Positions 1 through 8,431 are shown, counted from the first letter of the stretch. The stretch is 64,000 nucleotides of DNA from Hyphomonas sp. Mor2 (GCF_001854405.1 NZ_CP017718.1:3286001-3350000); one strand, 5' to 3'. A program made the numbers and translations. Notes: generated by a model from the sequence alone, not told the origin.

Positions 1-783
1 GGCGGCCTTGCGGCGAGCCGCCTCCGCGCGCATGGCTTTCAGCTTGTGCAGACGCCCCATGTTTCGCGCCCGACGCCCGGTCACGCCGCGCTGCAGCCAG
101 TGCTCTTCGGCCTTGAGCTGCGTCTTGATTTTTTCAAGCTGGCGGATCTCGGCCTCCTCGATCTCTTCCGCCCAGCGGTCGAAATCGGCGTAGCCTTTTG
201 GACTCTTCAGGACGACGCCATCCCGCAGCCACAGCGTATTGGTGGTGACATTTTCCATGAAACGCCGGTCGTGGCTGACCAGCAGCACGCCGCCATTGAA
301 CCCGATCAGCCGAGTCTCCAGCGTCTCGATCATCGGCACGTCGAGATGGTTGGTCGGCTCGTCGAGCAACAAGATGTCCGGGTCCAGCGCAAAGGCCTTG
401 GCAAGGGCGGCGCGGCGGATCTGACCGCCGGAGAGAATGCTTGGGGAGGCTACCGGATCCACGCCAAAATGGCCAAGTTCTGCTTCAGCCCGCCACGGCT
501 CGGCGCCGTTCGACGTTGCATACTCGAGCACGTTGTCGAAACTGGACAAGTCGGGTTCCTGCTCGACCGTGGTAATTATCGTGCCGGGATGAATCCACAA
601 CTCGCCATCATCCGGCTCATGGCGACCGGTGATCAGGCGCATCAGGGTTGATTTTCCGGCGCCATTACGCCCGACCAGCGCGGCGCGCTCGCCCTTGGCC
701 AGAGTGAAAGATACGCCTTCAAAGAGCGGCTTACCGCCAAAGGCGAGCCGGACGTCGGTCATGGTGAGGACAGGCAGGGACAT
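1..783 (-). CDS. ABC-F family ATP-binding protein (Uup-like), 3' part outside window
   Basis: Cytoplasmic ABC-F ATPase of the translation-associated kind that has no membrane domain of its own. The visible 261 residues hold a full first nucleotide-binding domain: Walker A GRNGAGKST at about 38-46, signature LSGGQ at about 117-121, Walker B LLLDEPTN at about 138-145 and the H-loop SHD at about 170. After it comes a charged linker ending in GRRARNMGRLHKLKAM, which resembles the inter-domain linker of Uup. The second ATPase domain would lie to the left of position 1. The gene follows an ABC-2 permease gene by 45 bp on the same strand, but ABC-F proteins do not normally power exporters, so I do not pair the two. 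The exact subfamily is uncertain because the C-terminal half is missing. Confidence 0.88.
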   Translation of the reverse strand, partial: MSLPVLTMTDVRLAFGGKPLFEGVSFTLAKGERAALVGRNGAGKSTLMRLITGRHEPDDGELWIHPGTIITTVEQEPDLSSFDNVLEYATSNGAEPWRAEAELGHFGVDPVASPSILSGGQIRRAALAKAFALDPDILLLDEPTNHLDVPMIETLETRLIGFNGGVLLVSHDRRFMENVTTNTLWLRDGVVLKSPKGYADFDRWAEEIEEAEIRQLEKIKTQLKAEEHWLQRGVTGRRARNMGRLHKLKAMRAEAARRKAA

Positions 784-828
784 GGCGAGGCTTTATTTGG
801 CTTGGAATGGGCCTGAGAAAAGGGCGAC

Positions 829-1662
829 TCACGCCTTCAGCTTGTATCCGCTCTTCAGCATCCACCAGACTCCGGCCGAGGCGGCAAAGGCGACGGCGCC
901 GCTGACCATCATGCCGGTCATGACGTTGGAGTTCGCGGCGTCAAGGAAGCCATAACGGAAGCCGTCAATCAGGAAGAAGATCGGATCGAAATAGGCGAGC
1001 GACTTGAACGGTTCGACCAGGACGTTGATGTCATAGAAGGTCCCGGACAGGAATGTGAGCGGCACAATGACGAAGTTGGAAACCGCCGCCAGGTGATCGA
1101 ACTTGTCGGCCCAGATCCCGCCCATGGCGCCGATCGCGGCGAGGAAGATCGTCGCCATCAGGCCAAACCAGATGACGGGCCAGATATGCACGACGGAGAG
1201 GTCAGCGAGTCCAGAGAAGTGTATGCCGATCGCAGCGATCACGCCAACCATGATGCCGCGCGTCGCAGCGCCGAAAATGAACCCAATGGTCAGTTCCAGC
1301 GGCGACAGAGGTGGCATCAGGAAATCAACCTGGCTGCCCTGAACCTTGGCGATCGTAAGCGAGCTGGACGAGTTCTGAAACGCATTCTGCAGCATCGACA
1401 TGACGATCAGGCCGGGGGCGAGGAAGCTATTATAGTCGAGTCCGGCAAAATCCCCGCTCAGCTCACCGCGATTGCCGAAGGCGAGCTTGAACACAGTCAT
1501 GAACAACAAGGTCGAGACCACGGGCGCCAGGAGGGTTTGCATCCAGACCTTCAAAAAACGGCCCACTTCGCGCTTATAAAGCGTCCAGAGACCGAGCCAG
1601 TTGACGGCCCCGTAAGAGCGAGGTTTAGGAGACGAGATCAGAGAACGGGATGTATCAGCCAT
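829..1662 (-). CDS. ABC-2 type transporter permease (YadH-like)
   Basis: Inner-membrane permease of 277 residues, the usual size for the YadH/ABC-2 family of exporters. After a cytoplasmic N-terminus of about 40 residues (LYKREVGRFLKVWMQTLLAP, typical of the family) there are six hydrophobic segments, the last being VSGAVAFAASAGVWWML near the C-terminus. The family moves drugs, lipids or polysaccharides together with a YadG-like ATPase. That partner is not next to this gene; the ATPase downstream is of ABC-F type. The partner may lie elsewhere in the genome. Substrate unknown. Confidence 0.88.
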   Translation of the reverse strand: MADTSRSLISSPKPRSYGAVNWLGLWTLYKREVGRFLKVWMQTLLAPVVSTLLFMTVFKLAFGNRGELSGDFAGLDYNSFLAPGLIVMSMLQNAFQNSSSSLTIAKVQGSQVDFLMPPLSPLELTIGFIFGAATRGIMVGVIAAIGIHFSGLADLSVVHIWPVIWFGLMATIFLAAIGAMGGIWADKFDHLAAVSNFVIVPLTFLSGTFYDINVLVEPFKSLAYFDPIFFLIDGFRYGFLDAANSNVMTGMMVSGAVAFAASAGVWWMLKSGYKLKA

Positions 1663-1681
1663 AACCGATCACTTAAGAGCT

Positions 1682-1750
1682 GACTCGGCGTTTGGCGATA
1701 GGTTAAAAACTATCCACAGCTGCCACTATATATTGATTGCCTGTGGACAG
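1682..1750. promoter_or_regulatory. gcrA upstream region with a GANTC site and two DnaA-box-like motifs
   Basis: The intergenic stretch before gcrA holds a GANTC site (gactc, 1682-1686), a DnaA-box-like ctatccaca at 1710-1718 (one mismatch to TTATCCACA), and on the other strand ctgtccaca (1742-1750, two mismatches). The two boxes face each other about 30 bp apart. In Caulobacter, gcrA transcription is activated by DnaA and CcrM methylates GANTC. The motifs are seen; their function here is inferred. Confidence 0.45.
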
Positions 1751-1867
1751 AGGGTCTCAGCATCTTGTGTTTCATTTTGCCCCTGATACGATATATAGCG
1801 TTGGAGCGGGGCTGGAGGCATCGCTCAAATCAATATCTAGGGGCTGCCACAGAGCGGGGTAAAACGC

Positions 1868-2395
1868 ATGGCTTGGACGGAAGATCGGGTAGAAGTTCTC
1901 AAAAAACTATGGGCGGAGGGCCATTCGGCCAGCCAGATTGCCAAGGAGCTGGGCGGGGTCACCCGGAATGCTGTGATCGGCAAAGTGCATCGCCTCGGCC
2001 TGTCAGGCCGCGCGACCCCGTCTCGCCCCGTCAAACGCCCACCGCGCCTGGCCCGTCCAAAGCCACGGATCCAGCCAGATGGCAGCGTCGTCACCCCGAA
2101 GCCGCAGCGCGTGGTGGCCGAACCTGACCTGAAGCCGAACGAAAAAGTCGCCATGCTGGCCGCGCTCCCGCCACAGCCGCTGGCAGACGGCGAAGCCGCG
2201 ACCATTCTCACCCTGCGTGACAGCATGTGCAAATGGCCGATCGGCGACCCGGCCGACCCGAAATTCGCCTTTTGCGGCCGCAAGGCGACGTGCGGCCCCT
2301 ACTGCGCCGAACACGCCCAGATCGCCTTCCAGCCCGCCAAGAAGCGCGAAAAGAAGAAAGCAGAGTACGATTACGTCCGGAAGATCGCCGGCTAG
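1868..2395 (+). CDS. gcrA: GcrA cell cycle regulator
   Basis: GcrA is an alphaproteobacterial sigma-70 cofactor that works at promoters with CcrM-methylated GANTC sites and drives S-phase genes. The 175-residue protein has the family N-terminus MAWTEDRVEVLKKLWAEG followed by the helix-turn-helix-like block ASQIAKELGGVTRNAVIGKV, a basic proline-rich linker, and the C-terminal sigma-interacting region with a Cys-rich CKWPIGDP...FCGR...YCAEHA pattern (about residues 119-150). Length and architecture match the family. It stands alone, reading away from the ABC permease gene, with the DnaA-like and GANTC sites upstream. This gene is the strongest taxonomic marker in the window. Confidence 0.97.
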   Translation: MAWTEDRVEVLKKLWAEGHSASQIAKELGGVTRNAVIGKVHRLGLSGRATPSRPVKRPPRLARPKPRIQPDGSVVTPKPQRVVAEPDLKPNEKVAMLAALPPQPLADGEAATILTLRDSMCKWPIGDPADPKFAFCGRKATCGPYCAEHAQIAFQPAKKREKKKAEYDYVRKIAG

Positions 2396-2732
2396 CGCGC
2401 TCCTCGAATTCGCCAATATTCAAAGCGGCCCGGGTCACCCCGGGTCGTGTTGATTCAAGTAGCATGATCGTTTGCGATGCCAATTCCCGCTTCTGGCGTC
2501 TGAGGGGACGTTAGCCTAGCGTTAAAAAAAATCCGAGCCGCAATTCAAAGTCGTATGCTGCTTCCAGGCTCGATGTTTTTGATCCCGGAGAGACGAAAAG
2601 AGTTTAACTCACTGGGTCGACGTTCGATTACTACGCGCACGATACTCTGAGTGCATATTTTACTATATGCCGCTCAGATATGAAGCTTTAATGCTCCGAA
2701 GCGCGTTAGATTTTGGAAGAGAAATAGCCGAT
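2396..2732. other. Intergenic region between gcrA and the methyltransferase gene
   Basis: About 340 bp without a convincing gene. It holds a GC-rich repeated hexamer (cccggg twice at 2429-2444, possibly a weak gcrA terminator hairpin), a GANTC site (gattc, about 2454) and an AT-rich part from about 2520 to 2670 that probably carries the promoter of the next gene. The frame of that gene is open upstream to an ATG at 2667, but no ribosome binding site precedes that ATG. Confidence 0.4.
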
Positions 2733-3524
2733 ATGTCACAAGCGAACACTGCCGCCGAGAAGCAAGCAGCCATAGATGCCGTGCCTTTCTGGTGGCACTC
2801 CATTGATGTGGGCGATGGCGTCGTTACCCCTGGACGACGAGATCTAGACGGCATGAAAGCGAAGTGGAATGCTTGTCATGTTCCTGACCTGAAGGAAAAA
2901 TCCGTCCTCGATATTGGCGCTTGGGACGGCTACTTTTCGTTTGAAGCTGAGCGACGCGGGGCGAGAAAAGTCACCGCGATGGACAAATTCATCTGGCAAC
3001 GCCGAATCTGGCAGGCTGCAGAGTTGAACACGCGAATGCTGTCAAATGGAACGACGGATGATCGGCGTATCCCTCGCTATGTAGAGCAAGGGTATCCGAA
3101 CAAGCTTGGATTCGACACTGTTCATCGTCTGATCGAGTCGAATGTCGAGCAATACATTGATGACCTGGCCACGGTAGATCCCATTGACCTGGGGATGCAT
3201 GACGTTGTCTTCTATCTGGGCGGCCTCTATCACAAGTCCGATCCGCTCGGTATATTGAAGCGGCTTTCTGCGGTCACGCGAGAGCTCGCAATCGTTGAAA
3301 CAGCAGGTATTGAGACGCCGACCATCGACTCAGCGATGTTCGAATTTTACCCGGCTCGCGAGCTTCAGGGCGATCAGACAAACTGGTGGGCTCCAAATGA
3401 AAAGGCGCTGATCGGCATGTTGAAAGCGGCTGGGTTTCGCGACGCTAAAATCGTTGCGCGCTCAGGTGTGGTCGAGCAGGAGGGTTTCAAACGCAATCGT
3501 CTATTCGCGCATGCGTGGAAGTAA
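2733..3524 (+). CDS. SAM-dependent methyltransferase, CmoB-like (DUF1698 type)
   Basis: Class I methyltransferase of 263 residues. The opening IDAVPFWWHSIDVGDGVVTPG resembles the start of the conserved part of CmoB-like enzymes, and the SAM-binding motif I is VLDIGAWDGYFSFEAERRGA. The CmoB family carboxymethylates tRNA wobble uridine, but this protein lacks the longer CmoB N-terminus and no cmoA is nearby, so it may act on another substrate. An ATG at 2667 would add 22 residues; I prefer 2733 because GGAAGAGA lies 10 bases before it and the family match begins just after. Codon use looks less GC-biased than in the neighbours, which could mean later acquisition. Confidence 0.75.
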   Translation: MSQANTAAEKQAAIDAVPFWWHSIDVGDGVVTPGRRDLDGMKAKWNACHVPDLKEKSVLDIGAWDGYFSFEAERRGARKVTAMDKFIWQRRIWQAAELNTRMLSNGTTDDRRIPRYVEQGYPNKLGFDTVHRLIESNVEQYIDDLATVDPIDLGMHDVVFYLGGLYHKSDPLGILKRLSAVTRELAIVETAGIETPTIDSAMFEFYPARELQGDQTNWWAPNEKALIGMLKAAGFRDAKIVARSGVVEQEGFKRNRLFAHAWK

Positions 3525-3677
3525 GGCCTGAAGTTGCCAGGGTGACGTTGCGCCGTCTGGCTGGACCGCGACAGAGAAATGGCCGCCCGGACATAATTCC
3601 CAATGACGCGGGATCATTATCCCAATCGTCGATATGCGTGTGTTCGTTCCTGGTCCAATATAGTCGTCCAGCGGCAT
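3501..3677 (-). CDS. Possible small protein, unrecognised
   Basis: A 58-codon frame from ATG to TAG, overlapping the 3' end of the methyltransferase gene on the other strand. It ends in a protein-like stretch (HFSVAVQPDGATSPWQLQAL), but it has no good ribosome binding site and sits behind the strong torF terminator, so it would need its own promoter. It matches no family I know. Other frames over 3525-3745 are also open on both strands without looking convincing. It may be a remnant or chance. Confidence 0.2.
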   Translation of the reverse strand: MPLDDYIGPGTNTRISTIGIMIPRHWELCPGGHFSVAVQPDGATSPWQLQALLPRMRE

Positions 3678-3745
3678 CGATATTCATGGCATTCAGCCAC
3701 CCTCCCATTTCCTGCACGGCGTCCAGAAACCCCGTCGTGACATAG

Positions 3746-3786
3746 AAAAAGCCGCCGCTTTCATCACAATCAATGAAAGCAGCGGC
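3746..3786 (-). terminator. Intrinsic terminator of the torF-like porin gene
   Basis: Read on the minus strand: a 14-bp stem with one mismatch (arms 3751-3764 and 3773-3786), an 8-base loop, then five T. It lies about 50 bp past the porin stop codon. A weaker inverted repeat (acccgcc/ggcgggt, 3794-3800 and 3818-3824) lies between. Confidence 0.85.
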
Positions 3787-3838
3787 CAGGAAGACCCGCC
3801 CTGACAGGAGGGCAAGAGGCGGGTATGAGTGAAGCGCT

Positions 3839-4516
3839 TTACAGAGAGCGGCTGACGGTCAGAACCACGCGCTCGTCTGCAACGCCGGCGGTGGAGTCAG
3901 AGTCATTGCCCCAGAAGCGCAGGTCGAAATCGACATATTCGGTCGAAAGCGTCGCGCCGACAGAGTAGTTTGTATACTCCTCGACAAAGCCGTCACCACC
4001 GTCGAGATAGCTGCCAACAGACGCATCAAAGCCGAGAACATCGCTTGCGGCGAAGCCGGCAGAGAAGTCGACATAAGTCGTTTCATTGTCCGGGTCGAGA
4101 TAGACATAGCCACCCACATCGACCGGGCCGAGGCTGGTTCCGAGGCCGCCATAGAGCTCGACAAAGTCGAGATCATCCGTGTCTGGATAGATGTAGCCGA
4201 TCACGCCGACGTCCCAGGAGAGGCCGCCTTCGGTCTCACCGGCGAGACCACCGTACAAGTCCAGTTCCATATTGGCGCCGCCAAAATCGACGATCGAGGC
4301 CCAGGTGCCCGCGTAGAACAGGCCATTGGCATAGTCGAAGCCGCCTTGAATGGCCGGGTTCTCATTGTTCTGAGAGATACCGCGCCAGACATAGTCTGTG
4401 GTCAGTGCCACATTGCCTGAGAACTCACCCTCTGCGAGTGCGGCTGGTGCAGTCGCGGTGAATGCACCAGCAACCATTGCGAGCGCGAGGCCCCTTGAAA
4501 TCATTTTTCCCATCAT
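3839..4516 (-). CDS. TorF family putative porin
   Basis: Outer-membrane beta-barrel of 225 residues. It has a signal peptide (ISRGLALAMVAGAFTATAPAALA), then the family opening GNVALTTDYVWRGISQ, alternating amphipathic strands rich in Y, G and D, and a C-terminal strand ending VVLTVSRSL. This fits the Gcw_chp/TorF group of putative porins, whose substrates are mostly unknown. The frame is open up to 4579, but the ATG pair at 4516/4513 is preceded by GGAAGGAACGG and leads straight into the signal peptide, so I start there. It is transcribed alone and followed by a strong terminator. Confidence 0.87.
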   Translation of the reverse strand: MMGKMISRGLALAMVAGAFTATAPAALAEGEFSGNVALTTDYVWRGISQNNENPAIQGGFDYANGLFYAGTWASIVDFGGANMELDLYGGLAGETEGGLSWDVGVIGYIYPDTDDLDFVELYGGLGTSLGPVDVGGYVYLDPDNETTYVDFSAGFAASDVLGFDASVGSYLDGGDGFVEEYTNYSVGATLSTEYVDFDLRFWGNDSDSTAGVADERVVLTVSRSL

Positions 4517-4685
4517 TCCGTTCCTTCCAGAAATTGCGATTGGTGACCCCACAGAGCGGACTGCATGGATTTTGGCCACTTAAGAAAGGAGGGTGGGATG
4601 CAATTTATGGTGCAGCGCACGAAATTTGAGCAGATTGCTCAAATCGCGCCCGTTCTGGCGTCGGGGACGGGCTTGGATATATCTT

Positions 4686-5492
4686 TTACCGGGCGGTGAG
4701 CGGCGCGAATCCGAGATGCATCCCGGCATCCACCAGAAGGGTTTCGCCGGTGATATGACGTGACGCATCGGTCAGGAAAAACACGCCGGAGGCAGCAATG
4801 TCATCTGGTCCGCTGGCGACGTTAAGCGGTGCAGCTTTGGCCACACTTGCCTCGAGCCGGGCAAAACTGTCCGCGTCCATGGACTCCTTGAACCAGCGCG
4901 TGCCGATGAATCCCGGGCAAATCGCATTGACCCGGATGGCCGGGGCCAGCGCGCGGGCCAGGGACAGGGTCATTGTGTTGAGCGCGCCCTTGGTGGCCGC
5001 ATAAGCCACGGAGGAACCGATCCCGGTAACGCCGGCGATCGAGGACACATTCAGGACGGCGCTGGCCCGGCCAGTGGTTTCATAGGCTTTGACCAAAAGA
5101 TCCTTGCAGGCCTGCATGATCAGGAACGGCCCAGCGACATTGACGGCATAAGTGTCCATGAAATCGTCGCGGCTCAGCGCATTCAAGTCGCTATGGTCGC
5201 GGGCATGGCGGGTGATGCCGGCATTATTGGCGAGAATATCAAGATGGCCCCAGCGTCCGGCCGCTTCGGCCAGCTTGGCGCAGCCTTCATCGGTCGAGAC
5301 ATCCGCGGCCACCAGCTGGGTCTGCGCGCCATGGCTATTGCAAATGGCGACTGTTTCTTCAGCGTCCTCGATCGACCGCGTGCAATTGACGATGATATCT
5401 GCGCCCCGCTCGGCCAGCATAACAGCGATCGATCGGCCAAGGCCTGTTGCTGAACCCGTAATCAGGGCCTTGCGGCCTTCCAGGTCTCTCAT
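4686..5492 (-). CDS. SDR family oxidoreductase (FabG-like)
   Basis: Short-chain dehydrogenase/reductase of 268 residues. It has the N-terminal cofactor motif TGSATGLG (about 13-20), NNAG (about 89-92), the catalytic Ser in NVSSIAG, and YAATK as the YxxxK pair. The residues after strand 2 (NCTRS) suggest NADP(H). The start lies 15 bp after the egtD stop on the same strand, so egtB, egtD and this gene probably form one transcript. FabG-like SDRs act on many substrates; no role in ergothioneine metabolism is established and the linkage is only positional. Confidence 0.88.
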   Translation of the reverse strand: MRDLEGRKALITGSATGLGRSIAVMLAERGADIIVNCTRSIEDAEETVAICNSHGAQTQLVAADVSTDEGCAKLAEAAGRWGHLDILANNAGITRHARDHSDLNALSRDDFMDTYAVNVAGPFLIMQACKDLLVKAYETTGRASAVLNVSSIAGVTGIGSSVAYAATKGALNTMTLSLARALAPAIRVNAICPGFIGTRWFKESMDADSFARLEASVAKAAPLNVASGPDDIAASGVFFLTDASRHITGETLLVDAGMHLGFAPLTAR

Positions 5493-5507
5493 AATCTCTC
5501 TCCCAGC

Positions 5508-6461
5508 TTATCCGGCCGAGAGCAGCAGCACCGCGAAATAGCGCTTATCGTCCAGCCATGTCTTATTCAGTTTCCAGCCCGTTTGTTCGAACAGGGGGGT
5601 CAGACTGTCAATTGTGAACTTGCGTGAGTTTTCGGTATGGATGGTTTCACCTCGAGTAAACGAGATGGCCCGATCACCGATCTGGACGATTTGAGCCTCC
5701 AGGCTCTCCAAATGCATCTCGATGCGAGAGGCTGCATCATTCCAGATCGCCCGGTGGGCAAATCTGGAAAGATCGAAATCCGCGCCCGATTCCCGATTTA
5801 TGCGCGTCAGCAGATTGAGATTGAATCTTTCTGTCACGCCGGCGGCGTCATCATAAGCGGGGACCAGGATGGCCGGGTCCTTGCGCAGGTCCACGCCCAA
5901 CAGAAACTGGCTTCCATCGCCGAGAAGACCGCGTGCTGCCGTCATGAACTGAACAATCTCGTCATCGCTCAGATTGCCGATGGTCGACCCGGGGAAAAAG
6001 CCGACCGGCTGTCCGGAACTGTTCTGCGGCAAGCCAAACCGGATCATGAAATCGCCGACCACCGGGTAAACGGGAAGGGTCGGATAATCGACGCGCAGAA
6101 CAGACGCCGTGTGCAGCAGGAATTCCTCTGAGACATCGATCGGGACATAGCCGGCGGGCGCGGTCAGCGCGTCAAGCAGGATGCGGGTCTTGGTTGAAGC
6201 GCCAGCACCATATTCGACCAGCAGGACGTGATCGCCGAGATGCGCAGCCATCTCACCTGCGTGCTCGGTCAGGATGGCTGTCTCCGTGCGGGTCGGATAA
6301 TATTCCGGCAGCTGCGTAATTTGCTCGAAAAGGTCCGAGCCCGCGGCGTCATAGAAATACTGGCAGGGCAACGTTTTCTGCGCCTGAGTCAGGCCAGCCA
6401 CAACATCGCGCAGAAAATCGGACCGGGCCTCTGCCGCCGGCGTCTCGTAAATATCATCCAT
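5508..6461 (-). CDS. egtD: L-histidine N(alpha)-methyltransferase EgtD
   Basis: EgtD trimethylates histidine to hercynine with SAM, the first step of ergothioneine synthesis, in the cytoplasm. The 317-residue protein has the family landmarks: LPEYYPTRTETAIL near residue 52, the SAM motif VEYGAGASTKTRILLDAL at about 82-99, PVVGDF, FFPGSTIGN, and the C-terminal ENSRKFTID block. It lies 13 bp downstream of egtB and the two are surely co-transcribed. Length and motif order are normal. Confidence 0.96.
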   Translation of the reverse strand: MDDIYETPAAEARSDFLRDVVAGLTQAQKTLPCQYFYDAAGSDLFEQITQLPEYYPTRTETAILTEHAGEMAAHLGDHVLLVEYGAGASTKTRILLDALTAPAGYVPIDVSEEFLLHTASVLRVDYPTLPVYPVVGDFMIRFGLPQNSSGQPVGFFPGSTIGNLSDDEIVQFMTAARGLLGDGSQFLLGVDLRKDPAILVPAYDDAAGVTERFNLNLLTRINRESGADFDLSRFAHRAIWNDAASRIEMHLESLEAQIVQIGDRAISFTRGETIHTENSRKFTIDSLTPLFEQTGWKLNKTWLDDKRYFAVLLLSAG

Positions 6462-6474
6462 GGATCAGCTTCCT

Positions 6475-7737
6475 CTAATCGGCATCTCGGGCGAGGCGCA
6501 GACCGCTGAATTGCCAGCGTTTGTCAGGGTGAAAGAAATTGCGATAGGTCGGGCGGATGTGGTGATCCGGGGTCGCGCAGGAGCCGCCGCGCAGGACCAT
6601 CTGTCCGCTCATGAACTTGCCATTGTATTCGCCGACGGCGCCGTCGGCGATGATGAATCCGGGATACGGTGTGAACGGGCTCGCCGTCCATTCCCAGACG
6701 TCGCCAAAGTAGTAACGCTGGTCAGGATCGGTCTGGATCTGCGGCTGGTAGTAACCGGCCCCGGCAAAGGTGCCGTCAGGCTCAGCTTCGCGCGCAGCAA
6801 TTTCCCATTCCTGCTCCATCGGCAGACGCGCGCCCGCCCAGCTTGCGAAGGCGTCAGCTTCATAGAAGCTGATATGCGTAACAGGGGCCTCAAGGTTGAG
6901 CCGCTGCGCGCCGGACAGCGTCATCGTGTGCCACTGGCCATCCTGTTGGAACCAGTAAAGCGGCGCGCGCCAATGTTCGGCCTGCGCCTTGGCGTAGCCG
7001 TCCGAAAGCCAGAATTTCGGGTCGGCATAGCCGCCATCATTGATGAAGGCGAGCCATTCGCCATTGGTGACGGCACGGCTGGCGAGTTCGAACGGGCGCA
7101 AAATGGCCTCATGTTTGGGGGTTTCACAATCAAATGCGAAATCTGACGCGCTGTGACCAATCTCAACATGACCTCCCGAGAAGCGATCCCATTGCAGCGG
7201 GGCCGCCTCAAGGTTGGCCGTCTTGAGATTCACATCGGGCTTCAGGGCTGGGCGCAGCGGATTTTGCGCAAACAGGTGCAGGATATCGGTCAGCAGCAAT
7301 TCCTGATGCTGCTCTTCATGCGCCAGGCCGAGGCTTAGGAGTGCGCACGCGCCCGCTTGCTCAGACATGAGGCGCTGCATCTGGTCATCTACATGTATGC
7401 GATAGGCCAGCACCTCGTCCAGGCTTGGCCGTGTCAACAATCCGCGCATCGGTCGGGCATGGCGTTCGCCGACGGCTTCATAATAGGAATTGAACAGATA
7501 GCTGAACTTGTCATGGAACCGAACAGCCTCGCCATAGACAGGGGCAAGCATGAATTCCTCAAAGAACCAGGTCGTATGCGCGAGGTGCCATTTGGCCGGG
7601 CTCGCATCTTCCATGGACTGGGCTGTGGCATCGGCGTCGCTGAGCGTCGAGGCGAGGGCTTCTGTTTGTCGGCGGACGGCTTGGTATCGCGCTTTGAGGT
7701 CCTGATCGGAAAGCGGCTTCAGATTTGGTTGTGCCAT
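6475..7737 (-). CDS. egtB: Ergothioneine biosynthesis protein EgtB (iron-dependent sulfoxide synthase)
   Basis: EgtB joins hercynine to a thiol (cysteine or gamma-glutamylcysteine) using O2 and a non-haem iron. The 420-residue protein has a DinB-like helical N-terminal domain with the iron ligands HLAHTTWFFEEF and HEEQHQE (the HxxxHxE motif), then an FGE-sulfatase domain running from about residue 170 to the end, finishing with RGGSC...RPTYRNFF...FSGLRLARD. It is the first gene of the egtB-egtD-SDR run. No egtA, egtC or egtE is in the window, so the sulfur donor and the final C-S lyase are not identified here. Confidence 0.96.
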   Translation of the reverse strand: MAQPNLKPLSDQDLKARYQAVRRQTEALASTLSDADATAQSMEDASPAKWHLAHTTWFFEEFMLAPVYGEAVRFHDKFSYLFNSYYEAVGERHARPMRGLLTRPSLDEVLAYRIHVDDQMQRLMSEQAGACALLSLGLAHEEQHQELLLTDILHLFAQNPLRPALKPDVNLKTANLEAAPLQWDRFSGGHVEIGHSASDFAFDCETPKHEAILRPFELASRAVTNGEWLAFINDGGYADPKFWLSDGYAKAQAEHWRAPLYWFQQDGQWHTMTLSGAQRLNLEAPVTHISFYEADAFASWAGARLPMEQEWEIAAREAEPDGTFAGAGYYQPQIQTDPDQRYYFGDVWEWTASPFTPYPGFIIADGAVGEYNGKFMSGQMVLRGGSCATPDHHIRPTYRNFFHPDKRWQFSGLRLARDAD

Positions 7738-7776
7738 GGGCCCCTTGTCTAGCGCTCGGCGTGTGGCGTCAACCGA

Positions 7777-7803
7777 GACTGCTGACAGGTTTGGTCAGCA
7801 GTC
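7777..7803. repeat. 10-bp inverted repeat between thpR and egtB
   Basis: Perfect arms gactgctgac (7777-7786) and gtcagcagtc (7794-7803) with a 7-base loop. It lies 40-65 bp upstream of the egtB start and touches the thpR stop codon. No T-run follows on either strand, so it may be an operator for the egt operon rather than a terminator. Confidence 0.45.
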
Positions 7804-8341
7804 AGGTGCCGAGACGATAGTCTGCCTGGGGAACATACTGGCTTTGCCGCCGGTGTCCCGTGAAGCTTTCATAAAGATGGAATTCATCCGCGATGAACGT
7901 ATCTGTCCGGAGGATCTGGAAGTCTTCGCTCCACGCCCGGGCCGCCTCAAGGGGCGTTTGATTGCAATAGGCGAGCGTGATGTGCGGCAGGAATGGATCC
8001 TGTCCAAGCTTCAGATCAAATTTTCGTGCGATCTGTCGACAATCGGCCGCGAGTGCGGACAGGGCGGGATTCTCGACCACCCGCGCATAGAGCGCGCGCG
8101 GCTCGCGCCGGCCAAACCAGCCGACCCCTTCCACCTGCAACTCAAGGGCCGGGGATCTAAGATGTTCCAAAGCATCCGCAATCGCATGCGCAATCTCACC
8201 ATCGACTTTGCCGTAGAAACACAGCGTGATGTGAAAATGCTCGCGCCGGCGCCAGCGCGCGCCGTAAATATCGACGGCCAAGGGGCTCAAGCGTTCAGCA
8301 ACAGAATCGGGAACAGGAAGGGCGGCGAACAAGCGATGCAT
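7802..8341 (-). CDS. thpR: RNA 2',3'-cyclic phosphodiesterase (ThpR / LigT-like)
   Basis: Member of the 2H phosphoesterase superfamily, 179 residues, the normal length. It has both catalytic motifs: FHITLCFYG at about residue 36 and PHITLAYC at about residue 125. The family hydrolyses 2',3'-cyclic phosphodiester ends of RNA, and its RNA-ligating activity was found in vitro. The start MHRLFAALPVPD is typical of the family. The gene precedes egtB on the same strand, but the 64-bp gap with an inverted repeat suggests separate control. Confidence 0.92.
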   Translation of the reverse strand: MHRLFAALPVPDSVAERLSPLAVDIYGARWRRREHFHITLCFYGKVDGEIAHAIADALEHLRSPALELQVEGVGWFGRREPRALYARVVENPALSALAADCRQIARKFDLKLGQDPFLPHITLAYCNQTPLEAARAWSEDFQILRTDTFIADEFHLYESFTGHRRQSQYVPQADYRLGT

Positions 8342-8384
8342 GCGGAAAACCAGATGGGTGAGAAGCGAGCGGCAAAATCAAAGA

Positions 8385-8405
8385 AGCCCGACCAGCGGCC
8401 GGGCT
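8385..8405 (-). terminator. Probable terminator of the DUF2853 gene
   Basis: A short hairpin (agcccg/cgggct with weak inner pairing), followed on the minus strand by a T-rich stretch (tcttctttgatttt). It lies just after the DUF2853 stop and before thpR. Confidence 0.45.
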
Positions 8406-8431
8406 CCTGAATTTCTATAGGATGAATTCGC

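Noticed and set aside
3487-3840. A minus-strand frame continuing from the torF end as a gene fragment
   Set aside because: Its upstream part is the torF terminator hairpin read as protein, so the frame is not a coherent gene.
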